In this document: piece after piece, positions 11,801 to 25,784 of the stretch | Position numbering within the stretch: position 1 is the stretch's first letter | Layout: each line of letters starts with the position of its first letter | Assembly (NCBI GenBank): GCA_025618425.1 | Contig: CM046838.1 | Span: forward strand, 10,775,752-10,839,751 | DNA from: Heliocidaris tuberculata | Taxonomy: Eukaryota; Echinodermata; Echinoidea; Camarodonta; Echinometridae | Direction: 5' to 3' | DNA length: 64,000 bases | Program-made: the position numbers and the translations under genes | The notes under the pieces: generated by a model | The model's database searches: none | What the model was told of the DNA's origin: nothing | The model's input: the letters and a program-made list of their open reading frames with translations, nothing else

Positions 11801-14800
11801 ATGACCCCAAAATCTAATCAGCGCATTGCCCCTCCCATATGCACACTCCAGCCAAGTCTGAAGTTGATCAGTCAATCGGTTTTTAAGTTATCGCAAGAAC
11901 GAACCATTTTTATGTATTCTATTGAACTATATGACCTTGAACTTTAACCTCATGACCCCAAAAATCTAATCAGCGCATCGCCCCTCCCATGTGCACACTC
12001 AAGCCAAGTCTGAAGTTGATTCGTCAATCGGTTTTTAAGTTATCGCGAGAACAAAACCCGTACAGACGTACGGACGGACGGACGGACGACCCGAAAACAT
12101 ATGATGCCTCCGGCTACCACCTACGGTGGGCGGAGGCATAAAAAGTGGTGTTTATTACATTATATTTCAACTTGCATTTGTAAACAACTTTACATAAATC
12201 GTGAGAAAATGTAAGAACTTGGGAGGTCAAAGGAGGTCAACTCAATGCAAACTCGCTCGCTAATTATAGGGCTGGTCGACCACTATACAGATGTGAATCA
12301 GTTTCCTGGGTGAAGGTTTATTTTTTGTTAGTACAGGAAATAGTGTAGATAGTTTAAATGATTTAGTTTATAAATATAGGATTAAAATCTTCCCTCGAAC
12401 AGAACACGATTTTGGCAGTGCAGTGGCAGCTAAATTTTTTGTTATACATAGCCGGGGCCGTCAACTAAGGAAAGACATAGGGCTACGTTAGGATAATCTC
12501 CCTCGAGTGCCAGCTGGGGTAGAGTCAGCTATCTTTTGTAAAGCAAAGCCGAGGCTGATGGACCAAGATCCTTGTCGGATGCCAGATGGAACAAGTACAG
12601 GGTAGATGGACAGTCAAGCAGACAAGAACACTACCACAACACTTATGAGAGCCAGCTGAATCAGGGGCGACAACCAATCATTTGATATGTTATATACAAA
12701 ATACTTTGTTTTATTATTTTGTTCATTGTTCATCTGATCATTATTTGAAGAAACATTACTTAAAGTTTAGTGTTAACTTCTATATCTGTTGTGTCTGATG
12801 CCTTTTCTGCTGCGTCTTTTTCTCTGTTACATTTGTCTTAGGATTTGAATACATGAATCATGTAACAATGGCAAGGACACAAACTCCTTTATCAAGCCCT
12901 GTTAAAACTTATCTATCCTACATAATGGAAATCAGCAAATTTTAATCGTGGCAAATGTTATATAACAATTATTATGAAGCAGGGCCCAGATCAAATATGT
13001 AATGGTCTTCAGTGTAATCCATGTTGTGTGCTTTTTTGTGTCTGTCTTAGGAAGGGTATAAGGTAATGAATTCATTAAAAAAAAAAAAAAATTCCTTTGT
13101 AATCAAATACTTGATTGGCATTCATTTCCCTCATTTCCATAGGTGGTGAGAGAAAATTCTTGGTAGGAGCAGAGAACTTTTAATGAATTAAAAATCAACT
13201 TCAACATAACATATGTGATAACTGGTGTCAATCCTCGAAATCTTGATCATGACCATACATCAGGTATACTTATACTAATCTGTTCTACTTTGCAAACACA
13301 TGATCAATTACGTATAGATAATTACCTGGATTGTGAAGGTAATATTTCTCAAGTCCGGCTTGTCACATCCTAATCCTTCAGAACTTCGTTCCGTAATAGT
13401 AGGACCACTTGAAGGGACTATTAATATAAGAAAAGTGAAGAGCTTTAAAGGGTTTGTTCATTGAGCAAAATAAACTGATACCAGTAGCTCAATTTCAGAA
13501 TGAAGGACCAGTTGAAGGGACTTGTGCAAATACAAACAAAGACCTTAATGAATACTGTCGTTTCAAGATAATGCAATCATAAGAAGGGACCTTATTGTGC
13601 TGAGCTGAGGACATTCTCTGTCTCTGACATCAATTACTGTACTTGTCCTAGAAAAATGAAATAATATAGTCATGAATTTATTTTCTTGATGGAGTTGTTC
13701 TTACTCAATGAGAGGTGAAGTATTGCAGACTGAGTCATCCCAGTAGATTGAGAGCCATGAGAAGAACAATGTTAGTCTCATGGGCTGATGACTCAAATTG
13801 TCAGTCTCATGAACAACCCTCAGAAGGCCCATTAGATCTACAATGATGGGCTGTGGCCATTGAGGACTAGTGGATACGTCATTGGACTGCAGATCATAAG
13901 GTACTGGGTTCAAGTCCCTGCCAAATTTACATTCCTTGAATGCCTGAGTGCTTTCGCATGGTAGCAAGGCTAAAGTCGTAATGCACCTACATGTATAAAT
14001 ATGTTACTAGATATTATAAAGCCAAATAATTGCATTACATTAATCATGTGGGGAGCATCAAAGTATACCATTCATGAAAGCCTCTTACCATCTTCCTTTG
14101 TGGTGAAATTGTGCACTGTACTTCTCCCATTGTGATGGTTGATACGGCACCATACTGATATGCTGTAGTTTGAGAACGGCTTCAATTTCTTAAGAATAAT
14201 GTTCAGTCTTCCATCAGATTCCCTGAGCTCACCATCAAAATTCTTCTAAACACATACAGAAGAAGGAAATAACATGAAAAGAATATTTAGGTTATATGTA
14301 CATGTACTACTATAAAGGTGTTGTGATCCAGCTTAAAGGAGAAGTCCAGACATTTTAAAACATCTTTTGTCTATCATCATGCACACAAGTACCATTATCT
14401 AGATGAAATATTTTCAAGTTTCAGGCCAATATTAAAAAAAAAAGACTCTGATGAAATAACAAGTACACTTTGCCTAAATATATGCATATCTTGATTACAG
14501 TTGACTTGAAAGACTAAGCATACAGACTGACAAATGCACTTGTTGAAATTGTTAATTAAAATTATTATGCCCCATACTATCAAAGATTTTTCAACAACTG
14601 GTGTATCTGCTACATCATCACTCTCTCACTGTGAATGTTTGTCTATTAAGGCAATTAAGAATTGTAAAGATGACCAAGCAGCTAGAGGTACATGTATATA
14701 TTACAGGGTGTCCAAACAAAACAAAAAAGCAATAAGATTCAATCGGCAAAATTTCAGAAAGCATTGAACCATCGTCATTGAAGCTCTGTAGGTATATGGC

Positions 14801-17800
14801 TCTGGGTTTTTAAACTATGACCCAAAAGCTTAATGGCACTTCGAGAGCCTGGAAATTTCTAAAGAAAAAGAATTGGAAATCAGCTTTCACTTTTTCTTGT
14901 AGCATGGACCTAGATTGATCTCCAAAAAATTCAACTTTGCTTTATGTGCCTGAGATATTCCTGAACAGCAACTTGTTTTCAGAATTTTGTATCCCAAATT
15001 GACATGTATACCATTTTGTTTGAAGCTGAAATATATACAAAGCCATCAACAATATATTTCTTTTCTAATGATGATTGATGAGCATGAGTGGATCTTTAAA
15101 AAATATAAATGTCATCTGAACAATCTCTCATATTTTGATGGAACGGTGCAATGGAAAATGATGTGCGGACATTACATCTTCCGTAAACATTTTTGACCAA
15201 TATTTAACCCGCTATGAACAAGAATTACCCCATATTCATACGGGAATACACTTATTAGTTACTCCAAATTAATACCTCAAAATAAAATGCAATATATTGT
15301 AGTAGCGCTACTGGTAAAAATATCCTCATCAGACACTGTTGTAACATCCGAAACAATTTTCAATTTGAAGTAGTAAAAAATATATGACTTGGAGGACATA
15401 TCTATTAAAGCATTTTATAAACATCATAAGGCATCATAGCAAAACATAATGCAGTAGCTTAATACATCATCACTTTATCAGTAAAAGGACAATTCCATGA
15501 AAAATGTTACCCTAGGGTGAAAAAATGAAAATCAAGGAACAACTTTGTTTTACCCTGGAAAGTATTAAGGAAGGGTCATATCAAAATGATATAATAAAAA
15601 AAAAATGTGGCCCAATTCCGAAAAAACATTTTTTTTAGCTATTGAAATAAAGTGTTTGTTCAATGAGATTGCAGTAAAATTCAGTGTAATTTCCATGCAT
15701 TTCTTCTAAAGTAAAAAATTGTCACCGCAAAATGACTTTCAGGTAATTATTATTATGCTATGATTAAGCTGAGGACTCATTTTAACATCATCCTGCTGGA
15801 TACCAGAAGAAAATAATTCTTTCTTGAAAAATGGCCATTACAAATTTTTTCATTTCCATCTCGCTCAAAGTGTAATGTCCGTAACGTTTTAGATGACAAA
15901 GTTTTTATAGCACATTGTGTTTTGGTCCAATTTTGTTCTAAATTCAAATGCAAAGTTAAAATGTGATATCACACAACATATCCAGAGAATTTTTTTAGAA
16001 TTTGCATAATTCATCGAAAAAAGCGTTACGGACATTACATCACCAATGTGTTATGGACATTACACATTTGTAGCACAAGCATATATGCATATGATTGCAG
16101 GAAATAGTTTGGATTGTACACTGCAATATTGATATCTGTCATAAATGGATGCCTTGGCCAGTACATTAACATTAATTTGGGACATTTCCTAAGCAACAAA
16201 TTTCACTAAGATTTTGATTGATCCTCTACAATCTTGTTATATACTAGTATGATGGGGGACCTAAAGCTATGCACTTTGTTTCCAGCGGCTAAAAAGTCAT
16301 TTTTTCAATTATAAATGCAAATTTTCTTTTATATCTTGGTTCTACATACTCTTAAATTAAATCCCTGAGAAAATTACAACGTATCAATAACATTAATTTT
16401 CTCGATACCCATGTCCAATTTGGTTGACAAAATGAAAGGGTCCTGAAGCTGCGCACACTTAATAAATGAATGCATATCTTGATTTTGAAGCTTACTGGTG
16501 TGAATTTCACCCCTAATTTCAAATAGTGATAATGTAACAAAAATATTTTAGGAAATTTACTCATTCTTTTTGGCAAACATAAATGATAATCTCGTTGCTC
16601 AGTCACATTAAAAGTTTGGAGCATTGAACACGTCACATTGCACGTATTTGTGGGGTGCGTAGCTTTAGGACCCCTTGCCATACTACAGTGTACTCTCCCT
16701 GCCAGTCACTCTCTGATTACGATAAGACTCGCTCAGGCATGGCTGCAAACTATGTGTAACAGCAACAGCTTAAATTTAATTAGGATTGAAGTTGTATATT
16801 AGTGTAGAGTTATGCTCTGCCATGGGTATAGATGTGAATGAAAAGTGTAATGTCCGTAACATTTATTTGATATTACATTTTGAGTTATTATGAGTTTGAA
16901 TATCATTACAGAAATTCAAAAGGCTGATCTACATGTCATTTATAGATCACCATTCCATTGCAGACATAAAATAAGTCTTTTAGATTCCAATACAATAGAA
17001 AAGTAAATAAAATAATAAAGTAGGGGTCTATACCTTACAAATAGTCCTCAAATTGGCAACTCGTAAAAAAAAAGATCTCTTGAAAGTGATATGGCAGCAT
17101 TTTGAAATGTGTATAAATTACCATCCAGGTGAAAAGAATAAAAAGTATCAATAAAAGCATGTGACCCCTACCACTTAATGAAAGTGGACAAATCTGTAAT
17201 GTCCGTAATGCTTACAATGTAATGTCCGTAACGCCACAATCATGGCTCTAGAGGGTACATGTTTCATCTGTTTTACAAAATTTAATTTTATTCTAACTAA
17301 ACATTTCCTTACCTTTCAATTTATGGGTAAATTGGTCTAACTGTGTGCTTAAACTCACAGACTTTTCAATGAATGTATAGGCATGCAAAAAGTCATGTCC
17401 AAAAAATGTAATGTCCGTAACGGCAAACATTATATGCAGTAACTACAACACGATGTGCTATAATGGATTGAAACTTTCACTGTTTATAATTTAGGGTCAT
17501 TTGTTTGTGATTCCATTTTATGAGTTCAGAATAAAAACATTGTGTTATCTAAATGACCTTTTGAAGTTGCAAAAATTATCTGAAATGTAATGTCCGTAAT
17601 GCTGGAACTGCCAAAAACTAATTTCTGTTATCAGTTGTAACATCAGAAACAATTGTAACGTCAGAAGCACAAAATACTCATTTAAAGCTGATTAGTCAAA
17701 TTTTATGGTATCTGGAGAGAAAATCAATCATTGTGAAATAAAACATTGTAAGTCATATTAACACAAATTTAGACACAAACAAGTGAATGAGTAAATTACG

Positions 17801-20800
17801 CAATGCGTAATATATGTCCCCGCCGGAAGTGTAGATCTTTGAAATGGCGTTAATTTTTGTAATTTCTGATAGAGAATTAGAAAAGAATAGAAGAATAGAG
17901 GAGAATTACATGTAAGTAGCATTTTTAGTGATTTTGAATAAATTTGCATAAATTTGCATAATTAATGAATTTCAAAATTCTGTGTACAAGTTTTGAAGCC
18001 CCACCAAGCCCTATCAGATAAAACAGAGTCAAAATGCGCTGTGAAAAAGAGAAGTAGCATTTTTCGTTGATTTTGAATAAATTCGTATAAATTTGCATAA
18101 TTAATGAATTTCAAACTTCTGTGTACAAGTTTTGAAGCCCCCACCAAGCCCTATCAGATAAAACAAACAGAGTCCACTGCAAAATAGAGGAAGAGTAGCA
18201 TTTTTTGTGATTTTGAAGAAATTTGCATAATTCATTATTTCATACATTTCTGTACAGTTAGTAGTTTCAACATGGAACCAAGCTTAACCATTTTCTCCAA
18301 ATTTATGTGAAATATGGATTTTTACCTTAAAATATGGGGACAAATTCATATGTGTGAGACTACTACTTGAAATTAATTATCCCCTGATTTGTTTAATGCT
18401 TTATTCTCTAACTTTGTCACACCATTTTGCGAAATAGATTTAGTTGAAAACCAAAAGATGTATGTATCATTGGTTGATTGACTACCGGTACACAGTTTTT
18501 GGTGAACACATGACCTTCAAGTGTGTACAGATCTATAGTCAGGTTCCTACTAATAGAAAACTTTGCTCATAAACTGTTTAAATATATTACTTACAAATGG
18601 CTGTATATCAGCCTTTAATCTAACTATCCACATCCTACATAATTAATTGCATTTGGATTATTAACTTGTGAGTTCATTTATACAGTTTTGCTCTTGTGGG
18701 GTGTAATACCCTATAAGCAAAAACTAAAAAGGTCCAGCACTTTAATTACATTTAGCTCTTGCCTGTATGTTGTGCTTTGATTTTGAGTAGGTGTCATAGA
18801 ATTTCAGTATTGGATTTGACATTTCATCCATTCAAATGAACTTTAATTTTGGGGGTGTTTCATAAACCTGTTAATGACTTAAATATGACAAGCCAAATGG
18901 GATGCTGAGTAATTTTTAACTGCCTCAACTAAAGTTGAACTGAGCAGATGTAGATTAGCATTGTTATGATAACAAGCATTTGTAATGCAAAGTATATTTT
19001 TGGGTACAATTTAATTGAGGTTATTGGCAATACAGTCACACTTTGTTAAAACATAAGTAAAAACTTTGGGCATTCTGATTCTCTCAGACACTTCATATTT
19101 AAGTCGTTCGTAAAGCCATGCGTAACTTTACCGTAATACTCAAGTTTGTTATTAAAATTGCTTTGATTTCCATAGAAAATTTGCTTTTGTGACCAGGAGG
19201 GTTTTCATAAAGCTGTTCGTAAAGCCATGCTAACTTTACGAACAGCTTTATGAAAACCCTCCTGGTCACAAAAGCAAATTTTCTATGGAAATCAAAGCAA
19301 TTTTAATACACAAACTTGAGTATTACGGTACACTGTCTATGTGCCTATTGTGCACTGATATTATTCATTCTGCTATCTTTGAAATGTTTGAAAAATCCAG
19401 TCTTACAAAAGTGTAACGGCTTTCTAAAAAATATTTTACATTATTAGGCCAAATAAAAATTCCTAGTTTCTCATCCCCGCCCGCATCCTTTTTTGCACCC
19501 CGCCTCTTTTTTTTGTTATTTTGATATTTTTGTAAAAAGTAAAAATGTTTTTTTTTTTTTTTTTTTTTTTTTGGGGGGGGGGAATATAAAATATATAAAA
19601 TATCAAATAACATGGTACCCCCTCCTCCTCGTTTTCGCAAAATCCGGACGAGAATCTAGGAATCGATTTTACTTGGCCTTAGTATGAAAGTTAGATATGT
19701 ATCATGTATAGATTATACTTCAACAGCATTACCTACATGTAAATGTACATGTACATGTACATGTACAAAGAGTTTGTGCTGAACTTGCTTTAGTACTTTC
19801 AGAGATTCAATGCAAATCAAAATCTTAATGCATTTTTTTCCAGGACACACACCATTAGCGTCAAAGTGCATGCCAATGGAAGAAAAGTTCTGTACCCTTT
19901 GAAAAATACTTTTATGAATAATGCACATTTCATTTTTACAAAGAATTGATACACAAGCTTGACTTGAAAATTCAAACACCACTGCAAAATAGCATGCCGG
20001 GAAATAGCTACACCAGTTAAAAGCCCACTCCAAGGATTAATATACCCCAAAACATCAGCCTGAAATAATTTTTCTTTCCGTTTACACATACATGTATCAA
20101 ATAAATTGTTAAATACTCACATTACTAAATGGCTTCAATTTTTGTTCATTCTAAAGTGAGGTAATAAGTGAAAAAGAGTTGAAAGACAGGTCTATCAACA
20201 CATACTATGCACAAGCGTTTTCTTTTTCTTCCACCCATTGCTTACAGAAACCACGAAACAGATGGCCATTTAGAAAACATCTACACTAAACAAACAAAAT
20301 AAGCATACCTACATTTTTGGGTGCTGTGACACTTGTCTTTACTACTGTACAATGCCCTTAAATTTACTTCACCCTTTTCGAGTCACAAAAAATAGTGTTA
20401 CCAATTATTGTTATTACTTACTTAATCTTGAGCAAATTATAATCCTCTCACATCCGCACAAGTTTTCCAAATATAATTCTTTTGTAATTTATTGCATACT
20501 CACACAACTTCCAAATTTAGTCCTGCAAAAGGGATGAAGTACCTTTAAAGGGGGTACCCAATGCTGAAACAATGTTAGTTCATTTAAAAGATCATGATTT
20601 TATTAGCAGAAAATCATCTGCCTTAAGTTTTTTTAAAATTCGTATTGCCAGAAAAATCCCCGAAATATGGTAAGACTTCAGGATATTTTGGCCCCTCAGC
20701 TGTGTCCCAATTTCAGCTAGGTAACCACAATGACGTCAAAGTGGTTACCCAGGTTCGCGTATTGCAGATGTGTTGCGCGCTAGACTGTACAAAATGCATT

Positions 20801-23800
20801 ACACCTTGCGCGCATTTTGCTATAATTGCGCGACAAGGTAACCACTTTGACGTCATTGTGGTTACCTAGCTGAAATTGGGACACAGCTGAGGGGCCAAAA
20901 TATCCTGAAATCTTACCATATTTCGGGGATTTTCTGGCAACACGAATTAAAAAAAAAATTTAAGGCAGATGATTTTCTTCTAATAAAATCATGATCTTTT
21001 AAATGAACTAACATTGTTTCAGCATTGGGTACCCCCTTTAAATAGTAATTAAACCTTCAAATAAAGTTAGCCTAAGCAGAAGAAGTAAAACTACATGGAT
21101 GTAATAATCACGGGCTTAGACACGCACAATTATCGACTGCTAGTGGGGGGATGATCTATTTATCATCCCCCCACTAACAATAGAAAGTGTGTTTGTATCT
21201 ACGCCGCTGGTAATAATCAGTGAAAGTTTAAGAAAGGAGAAAACAAATTTTGAAAAGATGAGATCACCTTACACCTGTATACAATGACATGGAGAATCTC
21301 AGTTTGAGTACATGTGTCCATTTTATACATTTTGTAACTTACATGTATAACTTGAAATATACCTTTTCTCAATTGCATTGACATATTTTCCTTGTAAAAT
21401 TACATGGGTAAACTATATGTCATACAATAACAAGATGAATGCGACTGCGTCTCCTATGCCTCTGCCTAAATTCAGTTGATGGCTCAAACTGTTCTTGAAA
21501 TATTGTGATAACCAGAATAAAAAGCCTCTAATTACATGTACATGTACATGTACATGTTAATTGACCTCTTTGACATTTGACCTTACATGTACACCTTATA
21601 ACCCAAAAGTCTGATCACTTTATCTCCTCTACTTCATGAATACAAAATAGGTGAGATATGGTGATAACAAAGGTAAAAAACATTAATTTCACATGTACAC
21701 CTGTATAATGACCTCTATGACCTGTCACCTTTGACCTACGTGAACAAAAATCTAATCAGTTCGTCTCATTATGGTGATGCATACTAGTTCAAAGTTTGAA
21801 GTTAATGGATCAAATGGTTCTTGAGGTATCACATTAAGGCTAAAACCTGCAATTTCAGAATTGACCTCTATGACCTCTGACCTTTGACCTACGTATCCCA
21901 AAATCTAATCAGATCGTCTTTCTATGGTGATACATACTAGTACCATGTTTGAAGTTCATACATCAAATGGTTCGAGATATCGCGTTAACAAGGCTAACAC
22001 CTGCAATTTCAGAATTGACCTGTGACCTTTGACCTACATACCCCAAAATTTAATCAGATCCTCTTCCTATGATGATACATACTAGCACCAAGTCTAAAGT
22101 TCATACCTCAAATGGTTCTAAGTTATCGCGAGAACGAGGCTAACACCTGAAATTTCAGAAATTGGCCTCTGTGACCTTGACCTTTGACCTACGTACCCCA
22201 AAATCTACTCAGATTGTCTTCCTATGGTGATACAAACTAGCACTAAGTTTGAAGTTCATACCTCAAATGGTTCTTGCGTTATCGCTAGAATGAGGCTAAC
22301 ACCTGAAATTTCAGAAATTGGCCTGTGACCTTGACCTGTGACCTACGTACCCCAAAATCTAATCAGATCGTCTTCCTACATGGTAATACATACTAGCACT
22401 AGGTGTGAAGTTCATACCTCAAATGGTTCTTGAGTTATCGCTAGAACGAGGCCAACACTTGAAATTTCAGAAATTGGCCTCTATGACCTTGACCTTTGAC
22501 CTACATGTACGTACCCCAAAATCTAATCAGGGCCCTCTTGCATAAAGAGTTGCGATTAAACGCAACTCAAAAAATTAAACGCAACTTGGTTTTCACCAAT
22601 CAGAATCGCATATTTTTGAGTTGCGTTTAATTTTTTGAGTTGCGTTTAATTGCAACTTTTTATACAAGAGGGCCCAGATCATCTTCTTAGCACCAAGTTT
22701 GAAGTTCATACCTCATGTGGTTCTTGAGTTATCGCTAAAACGAGAAAGCGGGACGGATGGATGGAAGGACGGACGGATGGACGGACAACCCAAAAACATA
22801 ATGCCTCCGGCACCACCTTCGGTGGGCGGAGGCATAAAAATATACATGCATACATGTAAGTACCATCCTAAAAAATGAGAAAGGGGATACTTTGAGTATG
22901 AATGGAGAGGTAATCCATCCGACATCATGAATGAACTGCCAGTAAGACAGGGTCTCCACATGTGGGATCTCAACTTGCAAAAGTTTGTAACTTGATTATT
23001 ATTTGTCCAATTTATATCTAAAACTTTTACTATACATGTATACATGTCTTTCTCTGATTTTTTTCTGCTTCTAAAAAGGTCAACTTTTTGTCAAGTTCCA
23101 CTTACAGGTTATCAAAGTTGTACCCCTACATACATACGTGTAGCTTTTTCCTGTGTGACTTTCTACAATAGCTGTTGCATGCATTATCTTGCACTAGACC
23201 AGGTTAAATCATACATGCAGAAGGGGAAAATAGTGATTTTAAAATACTTCATTTTCACCTTGGAAACTCCAAATTTGTAGCTGTGTATATTTGAAAAGTC
23301 CCTGAATCAAGTGTTCTGACAGATGTCAGTAAACTTAACCAAGCTCACCAAAATTTGGATCTTTATTTTTTACTAGTGCAGCAGTGAACATATAGTCCCC
23401 CATAGCTAGGGGCCTATGAGTGGATTAGTTAAAATTTCCTACAAATTATATCTCGAGAAATTTAGTACTGGGGATATAATGCGAGATGGCATGTTACTAT
23501 TTTAATCAAAAGAAGATGCTGGCAATCCAATTTTGCCAAGGTAGAGGCCTAATTAGTAAATTATAAACAAGTAATTTATGAAAAGTGCATGTAAAAATGT
23601 ATCCCACTTCACCTTACGTGGCTGAGACAATGCATTGCATGTATAAATGCAATTATCATAGTGAATAAGGGTTTCAGTATACAACCTACATGTACATACA
23701 TGTACTCATTGTAAATGTACCTCAAACTTTTAACATGATCTAAAGCGCCTGAGGCCTCATTTACAGCTTGACCCCATTCTTCTACATGGAACTTTCTCTT

Positions 23801-25740
23801 GAAATTTCTGTTAACCCAACCAAAAAACATAACAAAGTGAGTAGTAGTGTAGTACTGTACATGTATTGTGGAATGATATCACAAACTCGTAACCAATTGG
23901 CAATAGGGATTTTCATCGTATTTTTCACAGCACTTAAAACATTTAACTTCCTTATTAGTTTCACCCAAATGTTTTAAAATCTGTTTCTTTAATTTTCTCC
24001 TTTTATTGAAAGCAAGTTACTGGGGATTGAGTGGTCTTATAAGGCAATGCAGCGTGTACTTGTAAAGCCATTTGGGGAACTCACAGTGATCTTGTGGTTG
24101 GCTGGAAACACAGTCCTAAAGCTGATCATTTAATCATTTATCAAGTGCTGTCTTACTAAGTGAGTTTCACTTCCAATATAAAAATAAAAATGATAAATTA
24201 ATATCATGAAGTATATCTTGAGTGTCCATATGAGGTATACCACTTTGCTGCTGCCATATGATAAAAATGCATTATAGAACTTACTATTATACAAAAGAAA
24301 ATAACAAAGTGCCCTTAAAGGTACCATACAATGTATTAGTCAATATTTGGAGTAATGAAATCTTGGAAAATCCATTCAAACTGCTCAAAAAGTCAAGAGA
24401 AACAAACATCAATTTAAAAAAAATTCTCCCACAAAATAAAATTTGTGTTTAATATAACACTTCCTTTCTTTGTATACCATTAACAAAGAATAAAACCTAA
24501 GCCAATTTATCTTTTAACATACTACACAATAATATTTTCAGGGGCAAAATATATCAACTGATCTTCTCTAGGCTCTAGTTCTTTTGGATAGTGTGAATAT
24601 GTTGCTCAAACAACATATTTTTTCTTGAACTTCCCTTTTTGTTTGTCAAGAAGTTCCAGAAATGTTAATACAATTTTATCAATTAACCCTTAATCTGCCC
24701 CCATGTACCAACCCCAGTGCCACAGTGCTAATCCCTATTCTGCCAGCCACTAATCCCCCCTGTGCCAGGTTTAATTTTGGAGTGCTCGTGCGTGAAAAAA
24801 CAACAATGCGATTAAACATGTACATGGCACTGCTAGGCAGATCACTACACAAGGTTGTGGCATCGTATGGGTTAACAGTGTTTACTCAAAAAGGGCAATT
24901 ACCGGAATCAGTATGAGCCTCTAAGACTTAATATCTAATTAAGAAGGGCTCTTACCATATAATTGGACAATAAAGATTGACCTTTTTTGAGTAAACAATG
25001 ACAACAAATGGTATAATTGTTCATTATTTTCTCTTCGGAACAATGACAAAAATCTAATTGACAGCTGAGCAAACCTGGTCAGAAATGGATCCATGAACTG
25101 TTTTTTTGGGGGGGGTTTTTTGCCTACATGTTGCCTAGATTTTTGTTTCAGGGCTCTCACAACTACACTGTACTGTAAATTATAGACGATATAAAAATGT
25201 TTGAATATACACTGTAGTATTTATAAACAAACAAAATCTCAAGTTTGGCAAAAGAGTGCTATGTCACATTTCTCAACAATGAGTCAATGTCCTTCTGTCT
25301 CTCAGCAGACACACATGTATAGTGCATTTAGAAATACAATAAGAAAATGTAGGGAATTTGCCTGCAAAAGAGTAACAGATACTACATGCTGCCACGACAC
25401 AATACCTTGCGTTCATGACTTGCTTTCAATCCAGAAGAATCGGTGAGATTGTAGTTGCACGTCACCCCATGTTTAGATTCTCTCTGACCCATGTAGATAG
25501 GCGATTTCTGCCCCTTCCAGGATTCCCCACGGCATTTCTGCTCAATAGGGTCATAATACAGAGGAGTTTGACCCCCTCGAACTACAAAGGTGATGTTTGT
25601 AGAGTCGATGTCTGAAGCCAGTACACTAGGTGGACCCACTGTGTCAAAAAGGGATAAGGAAAATTGTCACCAGAACAAACTGCATACTGTCAGAATATTC
25701 TTGCAGAATAATACAACAAATTACCCATATGCTCATTTTT

Positions 25741-25784
<44 letters not shown>

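Noticed and set aside
11191..12144. Tandem array considered as a CRISPR-like array
   Set aside because: Units of 150-165 bp with no alternating unique spacers, an ACGG tail and a eukaryotic context.
12450..12670. GC-richer intronic patch considered as an exon or ncRNA
   Set aside because: No splice-site pair in a compatible phase, no known RNA motif and no repeat partner in the window.
20311..20325. CACCCAAAAATGTAG between AG and GTATGC on the minus strand (reads APKNV, like an FN3 start)
   Set aside because: Only 15 nt, and exons 4 and 5 already join in phase without it.
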